From Actinomycetota bacterium (GTDB lineage Bacteria; Actinomycetota; Actinomycetes; S36-B12; FW305-bin1): a stretch of 64,000 nt of DNA. The position numbers and the translations under genes are program-made. The first letter of the stretch is position 1; every line of letters starts with the position of its first letter. Below the pieces are notes generated by a model, which was not told the DNA's origin, ran no database searches, and saw only the letters and a program-made list of their open reading frames with translations. The stretch lies in the NCBI GenBank assembly GCA_004297305.1, contig SCTR01000011.1:1-64000 (forward strand), read 5' to 3'. Of this stretch, positions 35,973 to 44,436 are shown piece after piece.

Positions 35973-37118
35973 GTGAAACGAGAGATCTACGGCGAGGAAC
36001 ACCTCGCCTTCCGTGATTCGGTGCGGCAGACGCTCGCCCGGCACGTCGAACCCAACCTCGAGAGTTTCTTCGCAGCCAAGGCACTACCCCGGGAACTCTG
36101 GCTCGCCCTCGGCGCCCAGGGACTGCTCAGCCTGGACGTGCCGGAGCAGTACGGCGGTATGGGGGCGAACGACTACCGCTTCAACGCGATACTCAACGAG
36201 GAACTGGCACGAGTGACCCCCGGCCTCGCGTCGTGTGTCAGCATCCACTTCGACGTCGTTGCCCCGTACCTGGTCGAACTCGGCACCGAGGATCAGAAAC
36301 AGCGGTGGCTGCCGGCCTTCTGCACGGGCGAACTCGTCACCGCGATCGCGATGACCGAACCCAGCGGAGGCTCGGACCTCGCCGCGCTGCGGACCTCCGC
36401 GGTACGGCGTGGCGACACCTGGGTGGTGAACGGCTCGAAGACCTTCATCACCAACGGCGCGTCGGCCGACCTCGTCATCGTCGCGGCTCGCACCAACCCC
36501 AACGAACGCTCCAAGGGCATCACCCTGTTCGCGGTCGAGGCGACCGCGAAGGGTTTCCAGCGCGGGCGCAAGCTGGACAAGGTGGGGCAGGCCGAGTCCG
36601 ACACGTCGGAGTTGTTCTTCGACGACCTGGTGCTGACCGATGCCGACGTGATCGGCGAGGTGGACCGCGGCTTCATCCACATGATGGAACGCCTGCCCCA
36701 GGAGCGGATCGGCGCAGCGGTCGCCAACCTCGCGCATGCGACCGCGATCCTCGCCGAAACGCTGGAGTACGTGCGCGAGCGCCGGGCGTTCGGCCAGCCG
36801 ATCGGGAGCTTTCAGCACAACAAGTTCGTCCTCGCCGAGTTGGCGACCAAGATCGACGTCACGCAGGCCTACGTCGACAACGCGGTGCGGGCTCACGCCG
36901 AGGGGAACCTCAGTGCGGTCGACGCCGCCAAGGCCAAGTGGTGGTCCGCGGAGATCCAGAACGAGGTCATGGATGCCTGCCTGCAGTTGTACGGCGGCTA
37001 CGGCTACATGAACGAGTACCGGGTGGCGCGCGCGTGGCGCGACGCCCGCATCACGAAGATCTGGGCCGGCTCCAACGAGATCATGAAGGAGATCATCGGG
37101 CGCGACCTCGGCCTGTGA
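35973..37118 (+). CDS. Acyl-CoA dehydrogenase
   Basis: A 381-residue flavoenzyme of the acyl-CoA dehydrogenase family. FAD/substrate motifs TAIAMTEPSGGSDLAALRT and TFITNGASADLVIV are clear; the catalytic base is Glu348 in GYGYMNEYRVAR, followed by RDARITKIWAGSNEIM. It oxidises acyl-CoA to 2-enoyl-CoA, passing electrons to ETF; chain specificity cannot be read. The GTG at 35973 follows GGAGG at 5 nt. It is not linked to other beta-oxidation genes. Confidence 0.93.
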   Translation: MKREIYGEEHLAFRDSVRQTLARHVEPNLESFFAAKALPRELWLALGAQGLLSLDVPEQYGGMGANDYRFNAILNEELARVTPGLASCVSIHFDVVAPYLVELGTEDQKQRWLPAFCTGELVTAIAMTEPSGGSDLAALRTSAVRRGDTWVVNGSKTFITNGASADLVIVAARTNPNERSKGITLFAVEATAKGFQRGRKLDKVGQAESDTSELFFDDLVLTDADVIGEVDRGFIHMMERLPQERIGAAVANLAHATAILAETLEYVRERRAFGQPIGSFQHNKFVLAELATKIDVTQAYVDNAVRAHAEGNLSAVDAAKAKWWSAEIQNEVMDACLQLYGGYGYMNEYRVARAWRDARITKIWAGSNEIMKEIIGRDLGL

Positions 37119-37157
37119 CGAACGCCGATCGACCGGCGCCTGTGTGCTCCGAACGAC

Positions 37158-37193
37158 CGAACGGCCCCGGTGCCTGCGCACCGGGGCCGTTCG
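37158..37193. terminator. Strong bidirectional terminator
   Basis: CGAACGGCCCCGGTGC and its exact complement form a 16-bp stem closed by the tetraloop CTGC. It sits between the convergent acyl-CoA dehydrogenase (+) and solute-binding protein (-) genes. Confidence 0.88.
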
Positions 37194-37217
37194 TCGTGCG
37201 GGATTGAGCGAGGCTGG

Positions 37218-38300
37218 CTACTTCTTCGCCGCTTCCCAGTAGCTCATGTCGACGTTGCTCTCGTACGACCACTTCGGGTCGGTAGTCGACAGGTAGGTGA
37301 GCCCGGCGCCCTGGTTGAACGCGATGATGCTCGCCCATGCGTCCTTGCTGATGAAACCACCGTTGGGCGCGTAGCCGAAGGTGATGTCCTTGATCTGCCC
37401 GGCCAGGACCGTCTTGTCGATGGCCTTGTAGTTCGTGTCGTTCTGCAGCACAGCGGCGACTTCTTCCGGCGTGTGCGTCTTCACGTACTCGACCGCCTGG
37501 TTGATCGCCTTGATGAAGCGGACGACCGACTCCCGCTTGCTGGCAATCGTGTTCTTCATGGCGAAGTACGACGTGCCCAGGTTCTCGAGGTTCCGGGCCG
37601 CCTCCGGCAGCGAATTCGGGTCGCGGGGGTCGACGATGTAGTGGGCCTTGCCCGCATTCACCGACGGGCTGAACTGCCCGATCGTGTTGGCAGCGCAGTC
37701 GAACTTGCCACTGGCCACACCGGTCGCACTCAGAGTCTGGTCAGCCGTGCCGGTGATGTCGTAGGTGGCGTTGTAGGCCTTCTTGTAGGCCACAGCCCAA
37801 CCATAGGCGGACCCACCAGGAACCGAGGTGACAAGCGTCTTGCATTCGGTCGGCGACTTGATCTCCGCCTTGGCGATCATGAAGCCGACAGCCTTGCCGC
37901 TGAGCGTCCAGAAGAGCTGAGTTGTGTCCTTGCCCTGGTTGGTGATCGCGAAGGCCTGCGACCCACCGGATCCGGCAATGTCAGCCTGTCCGCTGGTGAG
38001 GCTGGTGGCGACCGCCGACCCGACCATGTTGACGGTGACGTCGACGCCCTGCTGCTTGAAGTAGCCGCCGTACTGCGCGACGTAGATCAGCGCCTGGGAG
38101 ACGTCGTACGACGCGTTGGCAAAGACGAGCGGCGCGACCGCAGCGCCCGAGTTGCTACCTCCGCTGTTGTCGCTGCTCCCACACGCCGCGACGATGACCG
38201 GCACGGCCAAGAGGGCCGAAACCGTCGCCAGTCTCTTCGTCCGGCGACGACGGCCGGACCTTTCCTGCGCGTTGGCCGAGACGTTGGTGTTCATTGTCAC
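37218..38300 (-). CDS. ABC transporter solute-binding lipoprotein, NitT/TauT (SsuA-like) type
   Basis: A 360-residue lipoprotein with Arg-rich n-region and lipobox VIVAAC. The mature domain (VAPLVFANASYDVSQALIYVA, YFKQQGVDVTVNM) matches the NMT1/SsuA-like class, which captures sulfonates, nitrate or thiamine precursors. No permease or ATPase is adjacent, so this is an orphan binding protein. Start at GTG 38300 with GAGGGAG upstream; ATG 38294 is an alternative. Confidence 0.85.
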   Translation of the reverse strand: MTMNTNVSANAQERSGRRRRTKRLATVSALLAVPVIVAACGSSDNSGGSNSGAAVAPLVFANASYDVSQALIYVAQYGGYFKQQGVDVTVNMVGSAVATSLTSGQADIAGSGGSQAFAITNQGKDTTQLFWTLSGKAVGFMIAKAEIKSPTECKTLVTSVPGGSAYGWAVAYKKAYNATYDITGTADQTLSATGVASGKFDCAANTIGQFSPSVNAGKAHYIVDPRDPNSLPEAARNLENLGTSYFAMKNTIASKRESVVRFIKAINQAVEYVKTHTPEEVAAVLQNDTNYKAIDKTVLAGQIKDITFGYAPNGGFISKDAWASIIAFNQGAGLTYLSTTDPKWSYESNVDMSYWEAAKK

Positions 38301-38649
38301 TGATCAGTTCTCCCTCATGCTGACGCCGCCATGCCGGCGGACCTCGTTGGGCGCCACACGCCAGTGGCCGAGTGTGCCTCGTCCACCCCGTCTGGTATCC
38401 ACCCGTCCCTCGGTCGTCCGTTGGCCGCCCGTCTGACCGGTCCTCAAGACGAGCGGCCGGCCTCGCTGCCGAGTCCATCTAGCGGAGCACCGTGAAGGGT
38501 GGCGAGAAGATTGTCAAGACCCAGTACCATCAACACGAGTTGCCGAGACCGAGCTGTGACCATCCCGCAGGTCCGCCGTCACCGGCACCCACGTTGCGGT
38601 GGGCGACGTTCTCGTCTCGGACAGCCGACCTTCGACCAACGGGCGGCCG
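38301..38649. other. Gene-free stretch upstream of the orphan binding protein
   Basis: About 350 bp with no supported gene. A minus-strand TTGACA is at 38517-38512, but its 17-nt-spaced -10 (CACGGT) is poor. Leader or regulatory sequence for the binding-protein gene probably lies here. Confidence 0.4.
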
Positions 38650-39951
38650 CTACTCGGGCCGGCCGACCGCCGAAGCCGCCAGCAGGTCCGGCGGCGGCGC
38701 AGGATGGCGATAGACGCGCGCCGCGTTCCCGTAGCACACCTTTCTGATGGTCTCGGCCGGCAGGTGACTGAGTTCGTGGCGGACCATCTCCTGGCTGGCC
38801 GGCCAGGTCATGTCGAAATGGGGGTAGTCGGTTTCGACCATGACGCTGTCCTCGCCTATGACGTCGAGCATCCGGAATCCCGACGGGTCTTCGATCGACG
38901 TGAAGACGAAGTTCCGCTGCGCGACCTCCAGCGGGGTCGGCGCGTCGGCGTACCAGGTCTTGCCGATGGCGCCTGACTGGCGATGAGCGCGAATCAACCG
39001 CTCGAACGCCATCGGGACCCAGGAGATCCCCGCCTCGGACAGCGCGATGGTCAGGCCGGGGAAGCGGATCGGCACGCCGGAGTAGATCCAGTCGATCAGC
39101 GCCTTGATGCCGCTGATGGGGAACAGCGCGGTCGCGACCGACTCCGCTGACGAGGACGACGCCGCCGCGGTGGCGCCTGACGACCCGACGTGCAGGTTGA
39201 CGACGGTCCCGGTCTCCTCGCACGCGCGGAAGAACGGATCCCACACCCGGTCGTACACGTTCGGGAAGCCGAGTCCCTCGGGGTTCTCCGAGAAGGAGAC
39301 GGCCCGGAAGCCCCGCTCGGCGTTGCGGCGGATCTCCGTCGCGGCGATCTCGGGATCACGCAGCCAGGGCAATTGGCACGGGATGTAGCGGTCCGGCGCC
39401 GCCCCGCACCACTCGTCGATCATCCAGTCGTTGTAGGCCCGCAGACAGGCCAACCCGAGTTCGGCATCGGACATGGTCGAGAAGCGGGTGCCGGCGAAAC
39501 CCCAGACGATGGATCCGAAACACAGGCTCGCCCACACGCCCGTGGCATCCATGTCGGTGAGCCGCAAGGCGGAGTCGTACACCTGCGGACGGAACTCCGA
39601 ATAGTTGCACGCAATATTGCCCCACTCGGCCATCGGGCGGCCCGCCGAGCCGTTGGCCATCAGGATCGGCACCCGCCGACCGTCGATCACCCACCACGAG
39701 CCGCCGTCAGCGGCCTGCTCGACATACGGCGCGCGGTCGCGCAGCTGCGCCGGCAGGCGACCATCGAACAACGTCGCGGGTTCCAGGGCATGGTCGTCGA
39801 CCGAGATGATCGGACAGAAGAGTTCCTCGGGCTCAGGATCCGGCAGGAACGTCACCGGGTGGTCGCGGCCATGCTTGCGCACCATACGCAGGACGGCGTC
39901 GTCCAGGTCGAACCGGTCGGTCCCCGTCGTCGCTGTCCCTGTCGTCGTCAT
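38650..39951 (-). CDS. Amidohydrolase family (ACMSD-like) metal-dependent hydrolase
   Basis: A 433-residue TIM-barrel protein of the amidohydrolase-2 family. It has a DDHALEP metal-loop variant near residue 50, GTVVNLHVGSSG with a metal His, and the C-terminal metal Asp motif VMVETDYPHFDMTWP. The ATG at 39951 follows GGAGGGG. Relatives include decarboxylases and lactonases of aromatic breakdown. It is 64 nt downstream of the His-rich gene on the same strand. The substrate is unknown. Confidence 0.85.
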   Translation of the reverse strand: MTTTGTATTGTDRFDLDDAVLRMVRKHGRDHPVTFLPDPEPEELFCPIISVDDHALEPATLFDGRLPAQLRDRAPYVEQAADGGSWWVIDGRRVPILMANGSAGRPMAEWGNIACNYSEFRPQVYDSALRLTDMDATGVWASLCFGSIVWGFAGTRFSTMSDAELGLACLRAYNDWMIDEWCGAAPDRYIPCQLPWLRDPEIAATEIRRNAERGFRAVSFSENPEGLGFPNVYDRVWDPFFRACEETGTVVNLHVGSSGATAAASSSSAESVATALFPISGIKALIDWIYSGVPIRFPGLTIALSEAGISWVPMAFERLIRAHRQSGAIGKTWYADAPTPLEVAQRNFVFTSIEDPSGFRMLDVIGEDSVMVETDYPHFDMTWPASQEMVRHELSHLPAETIRKVCYGNAARVYRHPAPPPDLLAASAVGRPE

Positions 39952-40015
39952 GACCCCTCCGGTGGCTACTCGGGCTGCGGATCGCGGGAGGCGAGACCGC
40001 ATGACGCGGAAAGCC

Positions 40016-40597
40016 TCACGAGGAGGCGGTCACCTGGGCCTCGAACCGATCGAACTCGGCGACGACCTCGGGCACGACCGCAGCCACCGCGTCCCAGTCG
40101 ATCCGGGCAAGGCGGTCCGCCTCGACGACGACGGCGAGCATCGAGCGCAGCCGATGGTGCAGCAGCACCGGAACCTGTTCGGGAAACGGGCCGAGCGCGC
40201 ACTGGTCCCACCACACGATCGTGTGATGGCTCCCCGGATAGATGTAGTGGTAGTGCGGTTCCTCGTCGAACGCGTCGATACGCAGGTACTCCTCGGCGCT
40301 GTCGGCGTCGAACACGTGGATCGAGGGAGCCTGCAACTCCAGACCCTGCTGAAACTCCGGCCGGGTCCGCGCCAGCCATTCCGGGTCATGCCCGTAGGCC
40401 TGCTGCAACACCGCCGCGTTCAGCGCTCGGCGCTCGACGCCGAAGCGCAGTCCGCCGGCGTCGAAGAAACGGGTCGCCGCGGGATCGGGCGGGATCTTGA
40501 AGTCGAGCTCGTAGCTGGTGCCGACCCGGGGTGCAAGGGGCATGTCAGGATCCCAGTCGTAGGAACCACGCAACGTGACCGCCGGTAGGACGGTCAA
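40016..40597 (-). CDS. His-rich hypothetical protein paired with the amidohydrolase
   Basis: A 193-residue soluble protein, start probably TTG at 40597. A striking cluster EEPHYHYIYPGSHHTIVWW lies near residue 115, and further LLHHRLRS follows. The concentrated His residues could bind a metal. It precedes the amidohydrolase on the same strand by 64 nt, so the two likely work together. I do not recognise the family with confidence. Confidence 0.6.
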   Translation of the reverse strand: MTVLPAVTLRGSYDWDPDMPLAPRVGTSYELDFKIPPDPAATRFFDAGGLRFGVERRALNAAVLQQAYGHDPEWLARTRPEFQQGLELQAPSIHVFDADSAEEYLRIDAFDEEPHYHYIYPGSHHTIVWWDQCALGPFPEQVPVLLHHRLRSMLAVVVEADRLARIDWDAVAAVVPEVVAEFDRFEAQVTASS

Positions 40598-40688
40598 TTC
40601 CCGATGAGGATCCGCCTCGCCGTATCCGGTGTCAAGACTCGCCAGGCTGACTAGCTGGCCCGCCCTTGGTCAGTCACGTCTCGACGCA

Positions 40689-41726
40689 TCACTGCAGAGC
40701 TGGGAATCCCACGGCCGTCCCACGGAAGCTGACCGAGACCCGATCACCTGCTCGGCCGCTCCACCCTCCGCCGGTGCGGGCCTGAAGCTCCTGCGTGGTT
40801 CCGTGGACCTCGACCCGGACGAGGTGGGAATCACCGAAATACTCCACGCCGCGCACGCACGCGCTGCCCTGCTCGTCGTTGTCGACGAGTACCTGCTCGG
40901 GGCGGAGCATGATCTCGACCGGCCCGTTGCGCGGAGAATTCCGCAACGGAATGTCTCCGAACTGTGTCCGGGCCACGCCGTCGCACGCGACGGCGGGCAG
41001 CACCACGGTGCCACCGACGAGCGCCGCTGTCTGCAGATCGGTGGGCTGGTCGTAGACCTCGGCCGCCGACGCGACCTGAGTGAGGCGGCCGTCGACCATG
41101 ATCGCGAGGATGTCGGAGAACGACAACGCCTCGTGGTGGTCATGCGTGACGAACACCGCGGTAACCCCTTGGTCGCGCAGGATGCCGACGACCGCGCTTC
41201 GGGTCGAGGCGCGCAGATCGGTGTCGAGAGCGGAGAACGGCTCGTCGAGCAGCACCACGTCTGGCGACCTGGCCAGGGTACGGGCGAGCGCCACCCGCTG
41301 CTGCTGGCCGCCGGACAGCTCATGTGGCCAGCGCCGCAGATACGACGGATCCAGCGACACGGTCGCCAGCAGCTGTTCGGCCATACCGGCGTCACGCTCA
41401 GTTCGCCGCATGCCGAACTCGACGTTTGCCTGGACGGTGAGGTGCGGAAACAGGGAACCGTCCTGCGACACGTAGCCGATGCGGCGTCGCTGCGGAGGCA
41501 CCCACACTCCCGGTCCGGCGACCACGGTTTCGCCTATCGACACCGTCCCCGCGGTCGGTGTTTCGAACCCGGCAATCACCCGAAGCAGCGTGGACTTCCC
41601 GCAGCCGGACTTGCCGAGGACGGAGACGAGTAAGCCGGGTTCGATGGTCAGGTCGATGCCGTGGAGCACCTCGAGGTCACCGTACGCATGACGAACACCG
41701 ACGACGTGCACCGCATCGGAATTCAT
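40689..41726 (-). CDS. fbpC-like: Ferric-iron ABC transporter ATP-binding protein
   Basis: A 345-residue ABC ATPase. Walker A GKSGCGKST, signature LSGGQQQRVALARTLA and Walker B VVLLDEPFSALD are intact; a TOBE-type C-terminal domain (about 260-345) fits the CysA/FbpC/PotA group. It overlaps the permease stop as ATGA and forms an operon with the binding protein and the permease. Confidence 0.92.
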   Translation of the reverse strand: MNSDAVHVVGVRHAYGDLEVLHGIDLTIEPGLLVSVLGKSGCGKSTLLRVIAGFETPTAGTVSIGETVVAGPGVWVPPQRRRIGYVSQDGSLFPHLTVQANVEFGMRRTERDAGMAEQLLATVSLDPSYLRRWPHELSGGQQQRVALARTLARSPDVVLLDEPFSALDTDLRASTRSAVVGILRDQGVTAVFVTHDHHEALSFSDILAIMVDGRLTQVASAAEVYDQPTDLQTAALVGGTVVLPAVACDGVARTQFGDIPLRNSPRNGPVEIMLRPEQVLVDNDEQGSACVRGVEYFGDSHLVRVEVHGTTQELQARTGGGWSGRAGDRVSVSFRGTAVGFPALQ

Positions 41727-43240
41727 CGACGTCGCATCCTTCGGGACTGCTGCAGGATCAGGTACGTAAACGGCACGCTCAACAGCACCATGGCGGCGGC
41801 GAACGGAGCGGCGGCAGCGTAGTCAAGCTCGTCGCTGTAACTCCAGAACCGCGTTGCCAGAGTATTCACGCCGGCCGGCGCCAGCAGCAGGGTCGCTGTC
41901 AACTCGGTGATGACCGCGACGAAGACGAAGGCTGCGGCGCTGGCAAGGCCGGGAGACAGCAGCGGCAAGGCGATCCGACCGACCCGTCGCAGGTGGCTCG
42001 CCCCGAGGGACCGCGCAGCATCGTCGAACTCGGGACGAGCCTGGGCGATCGCCGGTCGCAGGCTGACGATGGCCCTCGGAAGGAAGAGGATGACGTAGCC
42101 GACGATCAGCAAGGCGATGGTCTGGTAGAGCGCGTCGAACCACCGCGCGCAGACGGTGACGAGCGCCAGGGCGACCACAACCCCCGGCAACGCGCTGGAG
42201 ACATACGTGCAGCGCTCGAGGATCGCCGTTAGCGCCGACCGGTGTCGCACCGCAAGCCAGGCCAGCGGCAGACCGACGAGCGTGGCGACGACCGCACCGG
42301 CGATGCCGAGCTCCAGGCTGGTCCGCAATGCCGGCAGGAGCTCGTCGGCGACGTCGGCTCCGTACGAGAGCCATCGGCTCACCGCGACGCCCGGGACGCC
42401 GATCGCCGCAATAAGGACTGCGGCAACGACTGCTGTGACGGGCCAACGCCAGGCCCGTAGCGCGACAGTTCGCTCCACGCGCGCAGCGCCGGAACCGATG
42501 CGCGAGTATCGAGCGCGCCCGCGCAACAGCGCCTCGAGCAGGAGCAGGCCCAGACAGAGGATGACCGATACCCCCGCGAGCATCGTCGCCGCAGAGCCGT
42601 TGAAGGACGACTGGTACTGCGTGAGGATCGCCACGGTGAACGTCTCGTAGCCGATCATCTGCAGGGCACCGAACTCTGCGAGCACGTGCAGGGCGACCAG
42701 CAGCGCACCGCCGAGAAGGGCCAGGCGCAGCTGTGGCAACGTCACGCGCAAGAAGACGCGAACCGGACCGAACCCGAGAGCAGCCGCCGCCTCCTCGAGG
42801 CCGGGGTCCAACCCGCGGATCGCGGCGGCCGCCGGCAGGTACACGAACGGGAAATAGGCGAGCGTCGTGATCAGCGCGGCTGCCGGCAAGCCTTCGAAGC
42901 CGGGCTGCAGCGAGGCCCACGCGTAACTCGTCACGAAAGCCGGGACGGCGAGCGGAGCCACGAGCAGGGCCGCCCACAGCCGCCTGGCCGGCACATCGGT
43001 GCGCTCGACGAGCCAGGCCGCTCCGAGGCCGACCAGTGAACAGCAGAGCGTCGTCACGGCGGTAAGGGTCACCGTGTTAACCAGGAGCGCACCGACGCGC
43101 TCCCGCAGGATCGACGACGCGATCTGCGTCCCGCCCAGGCTCAGCGTCTCGCCGACGATGAAAGCGATCGGGAGGAGGCCGACCGCTGCAACGCCTACGG
43201 CTGCAAGATAAAGCCAGCGTCCCCCGCCGCGACGGCGCAC
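41723..43240 (-). CDS. fbpB-like: Ferric-iron ABC transporter permease (fused pair)
   Basis: A 505-residue protein with about 12 helices made of two fused binding-protein-dependent permease domains. Each carries an EAA loop: EEAAAALGFGPVRVFLRVTLP and DDAARSLGASHLRRVGRIALP. This arrangement is typical of FbpB/SfuB iron permeases. GTG start at 43240; the exact start is uncertain. Translational coupling with the ATPase is by ATGA. Confidence 0.9.
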   Translation of the reverse strand: MRRRGGGRWLYLAAVGVAAVGLLPIAFIVGETLSLGGTQIASSILRERVGALLVNTVTLTAVTTLCCSLVGLGAAWLVERTDVPARRLWAALLVAPLAVPAFVTSYAWASLQPGFEGLPAAALITTLAYFPFVYLPAAAAIRGLDPGLEEAAAALGFGPVRVFLRVTLPQLRLALLGGALLVALHVLAEFGALQMIGYETFTVAILTQYQSSFNGSAATMLAGVSVILCLGLLLLEALLRGRARYSRIGSGAARVERTVALRAWRWPVTAVVAAVLIAAIGVPGVAVSRWLSYGADVADELLPALRTSLELGIAGAVVATLVGLPLAWLAVRHRSALTAILERCTYVSSALPGVVVALALVTVCARWFDALYQTIALLIVGYVILFLPRAIVSLRPAIAQARPEFDDAARSLGASHLRRVGRIALPLLSPGLASAAAFVFVAVITELTATLLLAPAGVNTLATRFWSYSDELDYAAAAPFAAAMVLLSVPFTYLILQQSRRMRRR

Positions 43241-43290
43241 AGCACGCCGGGCCGGGACACCACGAGGCGCCGGTGCGGCATCGACGGAGG

Positions 43291-44304
43291 TCAGATAAGG
43301 CCCTTATCGGTCATGAGCTTGATCACCGTGGGTCCGTTGAGCGTCGCCGGGTCGATCACCGGGGCGTCGAGCCCGGACAACGGCGGCAGGACGGGGTTCG
43401 ACGCCAGGCCATTGCCGACGACGTACTCCATCGCGTCGCTCTTCGCGAGAACTTCCTGGCCTCGCTTCCCGGTGACGTACGCGAGGAACTGCTGAGCCTT
43501 GTCGACTCGCGGGCTGCCGGCGATAACACCGCCGCCGGACACCGAAACGAAAGCGCCCGGATCCTTGCCACCGAAATAGTGGGGCTGGGTGTTGCGGCTG
43601 TTCTCCTGAGTCTTGGCCTGATCCCGGTACCAGTAGTAGCTGTAGATGACACCGCCATCGACTTCGCCCGCATTCACGCCCTGCATGGTCGTGATGTTGT
43701 TGGTGTACACCTTGGCGTTCGCTTTCATACCGTCCAGCCAGGCACTGGTCGCCGCCTGTCCCGACAGCTGAAGCATCGCACTGACGATCGCCTGGAAGTC
43801 AGCGCCGCCCGGAGCCGCGCCCCACCGACCACGCCACTCAGGTTTGGCCAGATCCATGAGTGACTTGGGAAGCTGGTCCGCGGACAGTTTGTCCTTGTTG
43901 TAGACGAATACCGTCGAGCGGGCCGCCACCGGAACCCACCGCTGCGACTTGGGCGTGAATTCGGCGGGCACCTGAGCGAGCGTCGCCGCGGGAATTTCGG
44001 CGAACAGGCCTGCCTGCTCGACGATGCCCATCGCTGGCGAGTTCTCCGTCAGGAAGACGTCCGCGCGGGAGTTCTTGCCTTCGGCGACAATTTGATTCGC
44101 GATCTCGAAATCCCGGCCGCTGCGCACGATGACCGGGATCCCGGTCTCCTGCGTGAATGCGTCGACCCAGGACTTCGTCAGTCCTTCGTGTTGGGCACTA
44201 TAGACGACCACGGTGTCCGAACCCACTTGCTCGCCGCTGCCGCATGCCGTCAGAGCAAGGCCCGCGGCGAGCGTCATCGCCGCGGCCAGAGCGCGCCGAA
44301 GCAT
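43291..44304 (-). CDS. fbpA-like: Ferric-iron-binding lipoprotein, FbpA/FutA type
   Basis: A 337-residue extracellular binding lipoprotein with lipobox ALTAC. The N-terminal lobe VVVYSAQHEGLTKSWVDAF and the paired iron-ligand Tyr in YSYYWYRD match FbpA/FutA ferric-binding proteins. The ATG at 44304 follows AGGAG. It is the first gene of a three-gene importer operon and is divergent from the fused synthetase; an iron box lies 81 nt upstream. Confidence 0.9.
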   Translation of the reverse strand: MLRRALAAAMTLAAGLALTACGSGEQVGSDTVVVYSAQHEGLTKSWVDAFTQETGIPVIVRSGRDFEIANQIVAEGKNSRADVFLTENSPAMGIVEQAGLFAEIPAATLAQVPAEFTPKSQRWVPVAARSTVFVYNKDKLSADQLPKSLMDLAKPEWRGRWGAAPGGADFQAIVSAMLQLSGQAATSAWLDGMKANAKVYTNNITTMQGVNAGEVDGGVIYSYYWYRDQAKTQENSRNTQPHYFGGKDPGAFVSVSGGGVIAGSPRVDKAQQFLAYVTGKRGQEVLAKSDAMEYVVGNGLASNPVLPPLSGLDAPVIDPATLNGPTVIKLMTDKGLI

Positions 44305-44378
44305 GTGGTCTCCTCTCGTTGCAGCGCCCCGCGGCCGGCAGCTCTCGCTCGTCCGAGACAGCGTCGAGCATCACGCGG

Positions 44379-44407
44379 TTGGCGTTAGGTTAGCCTACCC
44401 GCACGAT
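44379..44407 (+). promoter_or_regulatory. Iron-box-controlled promoter between divergent operons
   Basis: TTAGGTTAGCCTACCCGCA at 44385-44403 agrees at about 15 of 19 positions with the IdeR/DtxR consensus, perfectly in the first half and degenerate in the second. On the plus strand it sits between TTGGCG (44379-44384) and CACGAT (44402-44407), a -35/-10 pair with 17-nt spacing, 30 nt before the fused synthetase start. Binding there by an iron-loaded repressor would block the gene, and perhaps also the divergent importer operon. Confidence 0.7.
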
Positions 44408-44436
44408 TCTCAGGAAGCTGCGCAGGGAGGCAGTGT

